A stretch of DNA of 64,000 nucleotides from Macrocystis pyrifera. Its lineage: Eukaryota > Sar > Phaeophyceae > Laminariales > Laminariaceae. The first letter of the stretch is position 1, and each line of letters begins with the position of its first letter. Where the stretch lies: NCBI GenBank assembly GCA_031763025.1, contig JASSKH010000001.1, forward strand, positions 11,697,102 through 11,761,101, in the 5' to 3' direction. Position numbers and translations under genes: made by a program. The notes below the pieces were generated by a model. The model had not been told where the DNA came from. It ran no database searches and was given only the letters and a program-made list of their open reading frames with translations. Positions 34,506 through 46,114 of this stretch are shown here, in pieces.

Positions 34506-36639
34506 CAAGATTGCGTCCAGCCTCATCTTGATAGGATAACATTCAAGGTCGGACACACCTGGCCAGGGCCTTCCGCATCCGGCTTGACCTCGCCCTTGGC
34601 TCCAACTGAGGCACATCGCCATGGGTGCTGCCAATAGAGACAGTAGACCAAATTAACGGGGTAGGGGGTAAGCAGCAAGGCGATTGTGTCGACAACCGGC
34701 CGGAGTGTAGAAGGTCGCCAATCGCCTGTATCCCAAAATACAGGCAAACAATAGAAATATGGCTCGGTCTCAAAGTAAAAAGCGCGCCTGAGGCACGACC
34801 TGATTGCACTCGCACACGGTGTGCACTACATGGAAACCTTGTCGCCTCTATTTCTAGTAGGCCTTTTCATCTTGTGAAACTCATCCTCGGTACGATGTAC
34901 CACATGCTGGAGAGAACGTTCTTACCTGAAGACACGCTAGTACAACCCAACGGATCGCCGTGCTTGCGAAGACAGCACGCTTGCTCTACATCTCGTTGTC
35001 CACCGGCCCAACGGATGCCTACTCTTTGGCTTATTTTCTCGCCATATATACCTTCAAGAATAGAAATTCATTAAGTGGCCAGGGCGGTCTGCTCATCTAT
35101 GAACTTGTACGCTCGGGACGAGTTTGGGCCCAACGATAGAAGATGTTCTACGTAGTAGCGAGACGGCCATCACATGGGCAGGGCGCATGGAATTTTTCAT
35201 GTACCACTTTCCGCATTGCTTCCCGATGACCTACTCATTCTTCCCGATTATCTACGTTTCTCTCCGTAAGAGTGCGCTATTGTTAAAACCGTAGTTTTTT
35301 CACAACTGAAAAGCTCCCGGCGGGAACTACGGCGTTGCAGACCCCATCCATCGCTGACCCAGGCAAACGGCCATTGTTCAGAGCATGACGCACGAGCGGA
35401 GAGAAGAAAAGGCGTCATGTAAAGGTACTGTTGTACTACCAGCTATCTTGGATGACGCCTACAAGAAGGGTCTAAACATGGCGACATGATGGCTGTTATC
35501 CGGTAATACGAACAGTAGAACACCGTTTACAGCAGCAACAGCAGCCCCAGCAGCTATCGAAACTGACACAGCTACTGCTGTACAGCAGCAATCCCAGCTC
35601 AGCAGCAAAGCCCAAGCCATTGATGGTGCTTCGGGATAGCGTCGTCGTACTCAACACCGCGCTGTCAACAAAAGTACCGCCTATATATGCCTCGGACAGC
35701 AGTGGCGGCAGCAGCAACGACAACAGCAGGGGCCTGAGCCAATCGATTATCAATGTACAGCAGCAACCCCACAGGTAGTTGTCACTGCTACGCACGCCTT
35801 GCTGTTGCTGTCACTTTTTCCGCTGCTGTCCTGTAGATGACATGATCACTAGCGGTACTGCTGGCCGACAAAACCTACACTAGTAGGACATCAACAGCCG
35901 CGGCCTATGCCGCCAAAGCAACCAGCACGCCTCCTGCTACCTTCAGCAGCATCCACAGTTTTTCGGTTGTTGTTGTTTGCTGCTGCTGCTGCTGCTGCCT
36001 CATCATGGTAGCGGTGTTGTAGCCGCTCCTATCGCCGAGGCTGCAACACGACTGGTAGCTGTACTACGGTTGGTCTTGATGTTATCGTCAAAACGCGTGC
36101 TCGCAAGACACTCCCACTGCCTAAACTTGATCAGAACTCGGTGAAACGAAGAGTACGAGACAGCGGCACCTAACCCGCCAGGCAACGAAAGCAGCCACAT
36201 AAGCCTCATAGCCGAACTCATGTTGCTGCAATATGCCGGCCGCCATGCAGTCGCGAGTGTGTTGTAAGGAAAAGGGACTTGGCCGTCCAGGTCGAGGTCA
36301 GTGTCTGTGTGTGCTTCCGGCGTCATGGTTGTCAATGCCCGAGGCCTTCCACACCACAACGCTTGGCTTACAGGAGCCAGGGGGTGAGCGTAGCATGGAC
36401 CCCAACTCAGAGAGTCCAGGGGTGTGTGCAGAGTGAAATCCAAGCGTGCGAAATGCCGGTGTGTGCTGTGAGCGCGGGCCTTGCGGCGCGGTGCCAAGCA
36501 AGTTCGCGCGATGTCATAAGCAAACTGGGTCTCCTGATTGGTCAATGCTAAGCAAAAATGGGTTTCCACACGTTGGGTTGGTTGCGATGCGATTGCAATC
36601 TAATGGAGCGATATGATTGGAGAATGCTAACCAGATCTG
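34506..36639. other. Unassigned stretch with one plus-strand open frame
   Basis: A 149-codon plus-strand frame (34625-35074) has protein-like composition but no recognised domain. A 188-codon minus-strand frame (36003-36569) is Ala/Ser/Thr-rich and unconvincing. CAG-rich patches are listed separately. Confidence 0.25.
35515..35775 (+). repeat. CAG-rich low-complexity patch
   Basis: Scattered CAGCAG and ACAGCAGC words, with one CTGCTGTACAGCAG palindrome at about 35576. No stable reading frame can be chosen. Confidence 0.6.
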
Positions 36640-36890
36640 GCCCGCACAATACACCTCCCGTTTGTCCAGCAGAATATACCCCTAAATATCCCTCTCCTAT
36701 AATCCCACATCAAGATATGGAACTACCAAATGTTAGAAGAAACATCTCGTCGTGTTCCTCAGCACAATAAATCCCCCCCCTGCTCATTATACACGACCAT
36801 ACGTCAATATCCCCCCAGGTCTGTACATGACAATATACGACTCCGTTAGGTTGAAATATCTCGACGTTATGACAAACTCATAAGAAAATG
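36640..36890 (-). repeat. Outer half of the copia 3' LTR
   Basis: Bases 36645-36785 match 49455-49605 of the 5' LTR (shared CTCCCGTTTGTCC, GATATGGAACT). Bases 36781-36890 match 1-100 of the uninterrupted LTR copy. Similarity stops at about 36890, where the plus-strand YR element begins, and resumes at about 43165. Confidence 0.6.
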
Positions 36891-37089
36891 TAACTTCCCG
36901 TAGAGAGATGGAGTTTGTGGACGCGTGTTGGAATTCGAAGAAGTTGGGCAAAATCGTGAGACGAGGCGAGATCAGACGTCAGTTGAAAGCGTCTAGTCAC
37001 CAGAGCTGCTTGGTATTAGACGGCCGCTGCGGCAACGAGAATTCGTAGCAGTAGTGGGCCCAGACAATTGATCGACTTTCTTCTTCGTC

Positions 37090-38687
37090 ATGGTAGACCA
37101 GCCCTCCCTTCCAGCAGGAGATGAGGATCACCCGCCTGATGTGGTGGGAGGCGCGGACGCACCGCTCCACGTGGGTGGTGGGCAGGGGGAAGGAGCTGGC
37201 CTGCCTGGGCCCGGAGCACGTGCTGGAGGCATCGGCCAAGGCTGAGCGGCGGGCATTGGCCCGGGCCTCCCCGCAGCAGTAGCCGATCCCGCCATGATGG
37301 CGGTGCTACAACAGTTGTTGGCGAGCAACGACGCGATCGCGGCTCGGTTGACATGCCTACAAAACAGCCAGGCTCACCCGCAGCAGCAGGAGCAACAGCA
37401 GCAGCAGCCACAAGAAATTCAACCACTACAGCAGGTGGCCCAACCCCCTGGGAGCGCTATCGCCGGCGGCCTGTTGGCCCCGTGGGCCGGCGGAGCCATG
37501 GGAGGCCAGCTGCTGCCAGCTTCGCATGACGCAAACCAGCAAGCTGCGATCTCCGCGGGCGTCAAAGCGACCGCAAAGCAGGCGGCCGACCTATGGCACG
37601 CACCGGAAGGTCCAAATGTTTTCATCGCTAGGCGAGGCTTCAACATGCAGGAGGTGGTAACCCGTCCCCTCCTCCTCATGGCGCTCAACGAGGCGGCCTT
37701 TGTCTCCGACGCCGTTACACAGCAGCTTCGATCCCTCTCGGAATTCGTGGTGGAGGCTTTTTACCCTCCTCTGCCAGCCCGACAGGAGCCGGTGGACATG
37801 CCGGCCGAAGTACACTTCGCCACGTTCGTGGCAGCTTTCATGGCGACCCTCTAGTACGGGATGGAGGGTACGCAGGCCGTTTGCAGAAACAGGGTGCGGA
37901 CAGTGCGGGAAGAGCTTGAGCAGCTGCAGAAGTCGGTGGAGGTTTACCTGCGGATGCACTATAAATCACTCCTGGACCACAAGGACAAGGTCCGCGAGGT
38001 GCTTATCGCAGCCATGAACGTCGGTCTGCGGGTGGGGATGATCGACCTCGCGAAGCAGGGTGGCGTCCTGCACCGGAAGCATCGATACGCAGCTCCCCCA
38101 GCCGGCACAGGCGTCCCCATGGCCCCTCTGGCGTCCACGCGCCTTAGAGAGCTTGTAGAGGAAGGCTGAGATCCAGTCTCACGGAGCGTCAGAGCTTCTG
38201 GACGCAGGCGCCTGAAAAATCAGGCTCCAAGAGGAAGGGAGCCCCCAACGCGGGAGGGCAGCGGTGTGCCCAAACGCAGGCCCGGGCCGGCGCCAGAGGA
38301 GGAGGCGGGTCCACGTTCAAGGCTCGCATGCTGGAGCGGGGGACTCCGCCCGGCGTGTGCGATTTTGCATGGCGCGGCGATCCGTGCCCGCGCGTAAACT
38401 GCACTTTTTCCCACCTCCTGCCTGCCGGAAAAGGTCCGTCGGTCGCCGGGCCTCAACCGCAGCTCCAAGCACTGCAGCCGCCGCCACCGCCATCGCCACC
38501 CCCCGCGCTGCTGCACCAGCCTCCGCAGTATCATGCGGCCGCGGCGGCCGGCGGGGGAACGGCAGCAGGAGGGGGGGGAGTGTCACGTCAGCCGAGCGTC
38601 GCACGGTTATGCAGAAACTACGTGGTCGGCGGCCGGGGAGGTGCGTCCGCAGGGGGTGGAGCGGGCGGAGGGAATGGCAGCATCTGA
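37090..38687 (+). pseudogene. gag: gag of the YR retrotransposon, with CCCH zinc finger
   Basis: From the ATG at 37090 (MVDQPSLPAGDE..) one frame runs to 38169, interrupted by TGA at 37243-37245 and TAG at 37852-37854. After a one-step frame change near 38160 it continues to 38687. Order of parts: a Gly/Pro-rich N-terminus, a short coiled-coil-like stretch with poly-Q (about 37300-37430), a helical capsid-like middle (about 37560-38060), a basic linker and a zinc finger C-x8-C-x4-C-x3-H (CDFAWRGDPCPRVNCTFSH at about 38358). The C-terminus is Gly/Pro-rich. The finger is CCCH rather than the CCHC knuckle usual in LTR-element gags. Gag would bind element RNA and form particles. Confidence 0.6.
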
Positions 38688-39887
38688 CAACACGGGCTCA
38701 GCCATCCGGCAGGGCCGACCGAAGGGGGGGCAGGGGCGGCCAGAGAATGGATAGTGTTTGGAGACACCAGGAGGGCCATGGGAATTCTCCATGCACCCAC
38801 TCCCGGGTCGGTATCGCCGGCCCTGTTTCACGGTGAGAGTCAGGTACCGAGAAACTGAACCAGTGACGCAAGCAGCAGATCATTTGAGACAGCGCCTCGG
38901 CAAGAGACCGTAAGGCAAGAAGAAAAAGTGATCCACGCAGGAGCTCAGGGTTGCAGTAAGCCAGCCCACTCGTCCCATCCACCCTCGCATGACCCACACA
39001 CGCACCCTATCACCCCCAGCCGCAATGCGCACGCACCCCTATCGCCAGCCAAGTCGTTCCACCCAGCTTTGCAAGAACCACACGCCTCACCCCCCGCAAA
39101 AACACACCGAGACATATCAGACGCGCATGCATCAGCGAACAACCAGGAGAAGGGAGTACTTGATAAAAGGGACATTCAGCCTGAACAGAGGGCCAGATTA
39201 CCCCACTTCGTTGCGAATCGGGACAGTACCGAGGTTGCGGAAGGTTCAGTACAGCAGGCTTGTGGTGGGCAGAGGGCCAGATTACCCCCTTCCGACTACG
39301 CGGAAGACTCACACCTCAGCACAGACCAGCTTGAGCAGAGGGCCAGATTACCCAACTTTCACGTGAATCGATACAGTGTCGATCCCGTAGAAGGCTCAAA
39401 TCAGAAGGACCGTCCACCCGTTCAGTACAGAGAAATCCCCACACCAGTACAGTCGTCACACATAGCCTGGCAGAGAGAGCAAGGGCAAGCCCAGCCACCC
39501 TTGCAGCTGTTAGTTGAATCAGCGCTCGTTGCGGTCGACGCGCGGGAGAGTAGCGGGTCAGCACGCTCACGGCTTCCTAATGGGGAGTCGCTCAGTCGAA
39601 AACGAATTGAATGCATGATACAACAATGGCACGCAGAAAACGAAAAACTCGGAAAGGATGATCTTGACGCACGAAAAAGAGAAGCACTGCTTTATACGCT
39701 CGCTAAGATTTGCACAACCATGATGCGCGATAAGCAAGGAGTCTTGGGGGACGTAGCTCGAGCATTAGGAAGATCCTTGGTCGCACCGCCGATAAACCCC
39801 GCCCACCTAAAACGATACTTCGGAGACCTGAAAGGTTTCGGGGCGGGTCACGAGCTCGTCGCGATCGTTACGGGGGGGTACCGGTGA
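38688..39887 (+). pseudogene. pol: N-terminal part of pol of the YR element
   Basis: The gag frame continues open past the TGA at 38687 (..REWIVFGDTRRAMG..) to a TGA at 38856-38858. From there it runs uninterrupted to TGA 39885-39887. The part from 38928 is Pro/Ser/His-rich, then carries three repeats of the word RARLP (about 39189, 39279 and 39342), encoded by near-identical AGAGGGCCAGATTACCC. It ends with a compact helical region (..LARSLVAPPINPAHL-type). The RT frame joins at a 7-G run (39871-39877), where one base was probably lost. Whether gag and pol were one readthrough product cannot be said. Confidence 0.5.
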
Positions 39888-41767
39888 ACGCAGCAGCGGC
39901 GGGTGCAGATCTAGAGCGCGCATTAAAACACGGAAACCACCCCAGTGTCAACGAGAATTTTCCAGCCGACTGGAAAAAAATTGGCGAAGACGTAAGACGT
40001 GAAAAATGCTTAGTGATCCAAAAGTCATCTGCGCACGAAATCCCTAATCTGCGAGTGTCCCCGTTGGCGGCAGTAGTGACACACAAGGTTAGGATCATAA
40101 ATGATTTATCGTTCGATGTACAGAGTCGAGCGGAAAAAGGTGGACTCAACGGCGACACCAACCCTGACACTGTCCCCCAATGCCTCTGCGCACACGCGCT
40201 GCCCAAATTCTTGGACGAGCTCGTGACACTGAGAAAAAAGTTCCCAGTTGAGAGGATACTGATGAGTAAGGCCGACGTGCCGGATGCCTTTAGGAACGTG
40301 CGGGTGGATCCGGACCAAGCACACAATTTTTTCTACACCGTAGGAGATCTGGTGGTGATTGATTTTCGTTTAACGTTCGGATGGTCGGGATCGCCGGGTT
40401 TCTGGGGTGTCATATCGGCCGCGGCCGAACACGCGCACTGCAACACCACACTCAGGTCGAGCCAGCTACTAGAGGAAGGAATACGCATGATGGCCCACGT
40501 TAAGGTAGTAGATCGATGGGAAGAAGGCACACCCGCGCCGATTCCCCCAGACGCCAAAATTAGAGCACACAGCGGGGGAGAGATCTCGGACCCATTTTTC
40601 ACAACCGTGTACGTAGACGACTACCTCCTAATCAGGGTTCAACATTCAGACGACGACAAGTCCGCCCTGATCTCATCAGTCTCTCTTGCCTCGGATCACG
40701 TGCATTTATTTGGTCCCGGAGAGGAGGGAGTTACGCCCATCTTAGCCCCGAAAAAGAGTACGGACTGGGACTCCAAGATTGACGCGTTAGGATTCACTAT
40801 CAACTCGCACACAATGAGAATCTCTTTCCCGCGCGAAAAAGCTGACGCTATAAAAAGGTTGCTGCTGGAGCAGTGGCCCTTGAACAGAAAGCGTGCGACC
40901 GCAAGAGACGTTCTCAGCATGGCCAGGAAGCTGTGGAACCTCACGTACGTGGTGCGAACGGGCAGGTATTTCGTACGGAGGCTGTTGCGTCTGACCGGAC
41001 TACACGATGCGAGCGCAAGGCAAACCCAAAAGCGCATGGTAGAGCTTGGCAGAGAGGTTCACGCTGACCTCTTGTTTTGGAAATGGGTGATAGATCACGA
41101 GCTTCTAGTAGAAGGAGAGACGCTTAGTGCGCCCTGTTACACGGCAATAACACGACCCACCAAAAGGTACTACCTGTCGGACGCGAGGTTCGAGGCTGTG
41201 GGAGGATTCTGTGCTCAGAAGAAGGTATTTTGGAGATACGACTTGCCGATAGAGCTGACTTCCGAACTTAAAAGGAAAGCCGATCTACAGGAGAACTGTA
41301 CCATCACCATCAACCTGTTAGAATTACTGGGAATGGTTGTGACTGCGTGGGTCATGCTAGAATTGGTGGGAGACCGCCCGGATGCGGCAGGGGACCCGAT
41401 CTTGATGCGAGGGGACAACATGGCCGCCGTACCATGGGTATGTCGAAGCGGTGGGGCGACAGACAAAAGGGCGTGCTTACTCATGAGAATGTTGGGGGCG
41501 CCTTGAACTCGCGGGAGTATGGAACCACACTGCGAAACATATTCCGGGCGCTCAGAACGTTTAGCTGATGGAATTTCACGGTGGCCTAGACAGATACTGG
41601 CAGACAAGGTCAGGGAGCTGACCCACTCCAGCGAGTGGTACGAACAACCCATTGGTCGGCGGGATTCGGAGATTTTCGATGTTGTGCTCCAGACAAAGAA
41701 CATCCTCACTAAACACGACGACATTCTATGGAACCTCATGATGAACGACGCAGAAGAACTCGGTTGA
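39884..41767 (+). pseudogene. pol: Reverse transcriptase and RNase H of the YR element
   Basis: The frame from 39884 (a GTG, no true start; it follows from the upstream frame by a G-run indel) is open to 41506. RT motifs: KVRIINDLSF (about 40087), KADVPDAFRNV with catalytic Asp at 40274, FGWSGSPGFW, and YVDD at 40610-40621. RNase H follows with Asp in SDARFEAVGG (41180), Glu in LELLGM and Asp in RGDNMAAV (41414). Near 41502 one extra base and near 41560 one missing base shift the frame out and back, and pol ends at 41767 (..DAEELG). The RT fits the DIRS-like group because it is followed by a recombinase. Confidence 0.85.
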
Positions 41768-41849
41768 CTCGCACGTTTTGTGTAATGCATGTCTCGCTCA
41801 ACACATGGTATGCATACCACACGCCCACGCGCCTAACAGGAACAGGGAA

Positions 41850-42910
41850 CGACAACGGAGGAAAGAAGGAAGAGGTGACGAGGTTGGTCGCTCACGCTTG
41901 GTTCAGTCGCGAAGAGCACTAAGAATAACTACTTAGCGAAGTGGAACACCTGAGTGAAAGAGAGACAAGCCCAGGGGAAAGGGCCGTGGTTGAAGACAGT
42001 TGACGACCCCGATGCAACGCTGAGAACTGCTCGAATTCATGACGTCCCGCTGTTTCGTGCATAAAAACCAGCAATCGACCGTCAGAGGGTACTTGGCGGC
42101 CATTAACTTTTTCCACAAGATGTTCGCAGGCCGGGAGCTACCCTTGTCTCATTGCATGATAGTCGCAGTGGGAAAAGGGATAGACAGGGCGCACGGTATG
42201 TCTAAAAAGAAAAACCAAGTGAGATTGCCCCTGACGTGGGCTATGCTCGCGGAAGGGCGACAGACAGTCGTGAGTACGGCAGACGGGAGTTACGTGGTGT
42301 GGCTAGGACTCGCCGTGTCGTATTTCCTTTTGTGCCGAGCGTCGGAATTATGGGCGTACAAACGGACAGGTTCATCCCGAGTTTTGTCTGACGCGGAAAT
42401 GCATTTCTTTCTTTCACAAGGGCGTGCAGGTGGCGTTCGAGAACAGAGCGATCGCCGCAGCAGTGCAGGTAAAGTTTTTGGCGTCAAAGTGCGACCAAGA
42501 AAGGGCAGGGTGCACCATCACGCGCACACGCCTCGTAAAGGAGAAGATGTCGGGGGGGGCGCAGATGGGGGCGTTCGAAACTCTGCTCGAACTGCTGGAC
42601 GTATACCCCTTGCTACCAGTGGAAGCGCCGTTGACCGTTCGGAGCACCACGGTCGGGTGGAAAGTGTTTACTAGGACGGAAGCGGTCGCTTCGCTGAGAC
42701 TCATGGTAGGTAGCAGCGGTAGAGACCCAATGCAGTTCGCACTGCACTCAGGAAGAATCGGGGGGGGCACTCAGCTTGCGTCTCAAGGAATCTCGGAGTT
42801 GCAAAATTCAGCACGCAGGAAGGTGGAAGTCTCGGACGTTTATGACGTACGTGAGGGAGGCAGGGGAAGGCGCAAACTCCGTTTCTGTTGCATTCGCCAA
42901 AACGTAGGAT
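41850..42910 (+). pseudogene. Tyrosine recombinase of the YR element
   Basis: An N-terminal SAM-like part (..STKNNYLAKWNT) has a TGA at 41951-41953 and a frame change near 42025. The core then runs from 42039 (STVRGYLAAINFFHKMF). The box I Arg is in CRASELW (42336). A 4-nt tandem duplication CTTT (within 42404-42415) shifts frame. The HxxR pair is HSGRIGG (His 42745, Arg 42754). An extra A in AAAA (42803-42806) precedes GRWKS (Trp 42824), and the nucleophilic Tyr is at 42848-42850. All catalytic residues are present but the frame is broken. The enzyme would integrate circular cDNA without target duplication. Confidence 0.8.
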
Positions 42911-42936
42911 AACGGTGATAGCATGAAAAGATGTTT

Positions 42937-43030
42937 GGAGTGGTCAGGCTGGCCATATGGGGTGAGTGTTAGATAGCCTCGCAGAGATTAGAACGAGGCC
43001 ATCAGAGTTCGGGCTAGCCTGATCCATGAA
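42937..43030 (+). other. Nested hairpin at the 3' end of the YR element
   Basis: GGTCAGGCTGGCC (about 42941) pairs with GGCTAGCCTGATCC (about 43013). Inside it GCCTCG (about 42977) pairs with CGAGGC (about 42994). This gives a stem-loop of about 85 nt just after the recombinase. It could be a transcript-end or replication structure; no relative was found for comparison. Confidence 0.4.
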
Positions 43031-43164
43031 ATGTAGGAGCGTTTGCATAAAAGGTAGAAGGGGGGATATGAACGGGGCTTGTGACGGTGCGAGTGATCGT
43101 TCGTATCATATTTGGGTTTTTACTGAATTTGCACAACAAGGGTAGTCTTCACGTGAAAAAATAA

Positions 43165-43733
43165 TAAGAATTCTTGAGCCATGAAACTCAAAAACATCAA
43201 TTTTCAATAACCGAAAATCTAACTTTTCTAAAGTACTACTCAATCCTTCCAAGTCAGAAAACATTTAACATGCACCGCACACGCCCCCAGACGCTTCACA
43301 GTCTCTCTTTATCCTTATGAAAAATCTCTCCCTCTATTCATAGGAAATTAATGCAAGTCATGCAAAATATCACAGCAGTAGTCATGCTCATCAAAATACG
43401 AATTATGCCAACAAATTTAATGCTAGAGATCGCAGCAAACCCCGTTCCTCCGGGTAACAGTCTCCTCTTGTCCCCCTCCCCCGCCGTATACACACTGATC
43501 GCGACGGTAGTTCGAGTAGCATTCGTTCCTTCACCTAAATTATATTGGACGTTGAAGCTGCTCGAAAACACCAAAAATAAAAATATCTATCAAAATCAAT
43601 CACCAGGAAATAAACGGTGTCACTCTCGGAATTAGACAGGAAAAATGGCAGCATCTTCGGATACCTACGTGGTTCAAACGTATCGTTCACACTAAAATCA
43701 AAACCTTAAACCTTCTATCTCAATAAAACGCGT
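43165..43733 (-). repeat. Inner half of the copia 3' LTR
   Basis: Matches 105-945 of the uninterrupted LTR copy (CTAAAGTACTACTCAA, GCACCGCACACGCC, CCCCGTTCCTCCGGG). It abuts the end of copia pol (stop at 43734-43736). The site at about 43422 is the empty counterpart of the MITE in the 1-945 copy. Confidence 0.65.
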
Positions 43734-44322
43734 CTAAAATTCATCATAAAATCCCGGTGGGAATGAAAAACTGTGTTGCTGAGCGGCTTTCAGAATGTCT
43801 GCACGCTGCTCCTCAGTCTCTACATGGGTAATAAAAAAGTGGTGTCGTCAATGTGCTTTCAATTCGACGTACATATTGGATTTTGTGCCAGGTGCCTTGC
43901 CCCCTCTTTAAACTCGGAAACATAAGACTCCACACATAGCGCATGAACATTCCCTCCTTGATAGGTGCTGGGCTACATATTCGCCCTTAGTGTTTGAGTG
44001 CGTGACGCATTTCTGCGTCCTAGAAAATCAGCACACACGATAGCCCCACCGGAAACTGACATCCGGTCAGTGTCTTTGTTGGCATAAGTCTGCACCTGCA
44101 AACGCTACCAGCTCAAGCCGCTACCCGTCTGGAACGTAACGCCGAAATCACTTGTAGAAATGACATACTCAAAAACACCGACCGCTGTCCTCCAGTGTAC
44201 ATCCCTCGGCTTATTCGTGCACCTCGCCACCGTGTTTGGCTCGCAAGCCACATCAAGCACCCCACCAAGTAGCGGAAAGACCAATCACCCACGGGTTCAT
44301 TCTCGTCGAACTCCTTGAGCAT
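43734..44322 (-). pseudogene. pol: Copia RNase H and pol C-terminus
   Basis: YLVGCLMWLASQTR (about 44272-44230) is the conserved segment before RNase H. After frame changes DRMSVSGGAIV (about 44070) and ETEEQRADIL.KPL (about 43795) follow, the latter typical of the copia pol end. The stop is at 43736-43734, directly next to the LTR. Confidence 0.75.
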
Positions 44323-45400
44323 TACTCCAGTCGAAAGCGGGATATTCTTCCCACAACTAACATTAAACCTCGCCGCGGTCTTTCTAGCGAAAGCCTGGTG
44401 CGAAATCGTTCATATGCAAGCACCCCAATCCCTCGAAAAACAACAACCAGCATACAACCCCAACTCGCCGAGATTGTTGATCAGAACAAGGTTGTTCAGG
44501 TCTTTACAGAACCGTGCGCGTCTAGCCTTAAGTCCTACAGCAAAAATATCGTCCATATATACTACCGTTACACTGGAGGCTGAACTCGACTCGACCAACC
44601 GCATGACACACGCATGAGCGGAGTTCTGCTCAAATCCTGGACGCTTCATGTGAATGAGAAGGTGGTTGTGCCACGACCTCGGCTCTTGCTTCAAGCCTCA
44701 AGGACTGCGATTCAATCTGACTACCTGAATAGACACTTCGACGCAACCAAGGGATAGTCGCATGAAAACATCCTAATCCAAACTCGACTGCTCGAACGCT
44801 TGCCCAGCAGTAACATGACACAAATCCCTACCCAACGCACCCGCAGTAGCACCCGACAAACGAAACCAGGACGCTGCAGGCGTCGGAGCTAAAGTCCCAA
44901 AGAAATCAATACCCGCCCGCTGCTTGAAATTTCATGCCCCCAGTCTTGCTTTCGCACGCACCGCATCACCATGCTCGTTGGGCAGACGCGTTCCACAATA
45001 TAGGCAGCACTTTTGAGATGATATATTTTCACAATAACAGGGCTCTTTAATCCACAGTAGTGGAAGTACCATTCTTGTCTCGAAAATGATGCAATTGTAT
45101 ACTCGGGTCTTGGGATTGTTCATCGGAACACACTTTGAGTTTTTGCACAAGTCAGGTTTAGGGCGAGGTATGAAACTCGTCAAGCGAAGACCCTCATAAA
45201 ATTTAAAGTTAACCTCTATCGTGAAACGCCTCGACTTCCAGGCGAACACCCACGTCGCTGATATGACGTTGAGAGTCTCTGGTTGCTCTGTCGCTCCAAC
45301 CGTTGACGCGTCCACCAGTACATGATGTTCCTTGTCCATCGCTTGCCTCCACATGAATAGATACGCGTCCGCACGCGCTTCGGCATACTAGTTTCAGCAT
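44323..45400 (-). pseudogene. pol: Copia reverse transcriptase
   Basis: The N-terminal RVT_2 block starts near 45354 (WRQAMDKEHHVL.., ..NVISATWVFAWKS). Frame changes follow around 45150 and 44930. The middle part (..RDLCHVTAGQAFEQSSLDQDVF.., about 44825-44750) carries the first-Asp region in altered form. The catalytic YMDD box is intact at 44559-44548, followed by ..LGELGLYAG.. (about 44470). Several frame changes make it a pseudogene. Confidence 0.8.
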
Positions 45401-45479
45401 CGAAAGCTCGCTCCCGGGCAGTTAGAAAGGGGAGGGCTCTCGCGTGTTGGGGCTTGGATGAAAAGCACATGGCCTATAC

Positions 45480-46110
45480 CTTCTCGCCCTGCCATCAACG
45501 ACAGCAGTGCATGCCCCATAGCCTCACCGTTCCGCGCACTCTCCCCTCTTATCCGCTCCTTCAGCACATCTCCATCGTCCGGATGCCGCCCACCTTTCTC
45601 CCTGACCCGATCACCCTGTATATCGCCACCACTCTCCTGGTTTTCCCCTTTCGTTTGGACTCTGCACACCGCCGCCACCCTCCTGGTTTCGCGCAGTCTC
45701 CCCCCTTATCCGCCCTATCTGCCCACCGTCACCCTTCGGGTCCTGCGCATAATAACTCAGTTCCCGGGCAGCACGCTGCAACGACCGTGGCTGCGGCGAT
45801 TGCTGGGGCCGCGACGACAGTGAAACCGGCGACGGCGATGACGGTGGCTGTAGCGGCGGTGGTCACGATGACGGTGACAGCGATGGCGACGGTGACGGCG
45901 GTGGCAGCGACGACGGAGACGGCGGCGGCGGCGGCGGTGGCGGCGGTAGCGAAGGTGATGGCGGCGGTTGCGGCGGCAGTAGTGGGGATGGATACAGTGG
46001 GTCGAACCACACGTCGGCGCTCCTCCGAGGCTTCGGCGCACCCGAGGGTGGTTCCGACGGCGATGACGGCGGCGGGAAGCTCTTCTCCTTCGAAGGCCGT
46101 ACCCCACAAA
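45480..46110 (-). other. Copia linker between integrase and RT: Pro/Ser-rich low-complexity
   Basis: On the minus strand this GC-rich tract reads PPPPSPS-type sequence (about 45995-45790); on the plus strand it appears as GGCGGTGG/GATGGCGAC runs. Copia pol normally has a variable hydrophilic linker here. Open frames on the plus strand (45454-46137) are shadows of it. Confidence 0.6.
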
Positions 46111-46114
46111 CGGT

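Larger units (their letters stand above)
36891..43164 (+). mobile_element. YR (DIRS-like) retrotransposon nested in the copia 3' LTR
   Basis: About 6.3 kb with gag, RT/RNase H and tyrosine recombinase in that order on the plus strand, and no DDE integrase. It splits an LTR whose two halves are contiguous in the copy at 1-945, so its edges can be placed at about 36890 and 43165. The left leader is about 200 bp and the right tail about 250 bp. Neither inverted nor split repeats were found at the ends, so the right end may be incomplete. Broken by several stops and 1-4 nt indels but far better preserved than its relative at 5.9-10.9 kb. Confidence 0.75.

Noticed and set aside
36003..36569. 188-codon minus-strand open frame
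   Set aside because: Low-information Ala/Ser/Thr composition, no motif, and not supported by a repeat partner or regulatory context.
37243..38858. Alternative genetic code suggested by several in-frame TGA codons in the YR element
   Set aside because: TAG stops and 1-4 nt indels occur in the same genes, so ordinary decay explains them; the intact gene at 60264 ends with TGA.
43000..43010. ATCAGAG as a copia primer-binding site
   Set aside because: It lies inside the YR element tail and on the wrong side of the copia 5' LTR.
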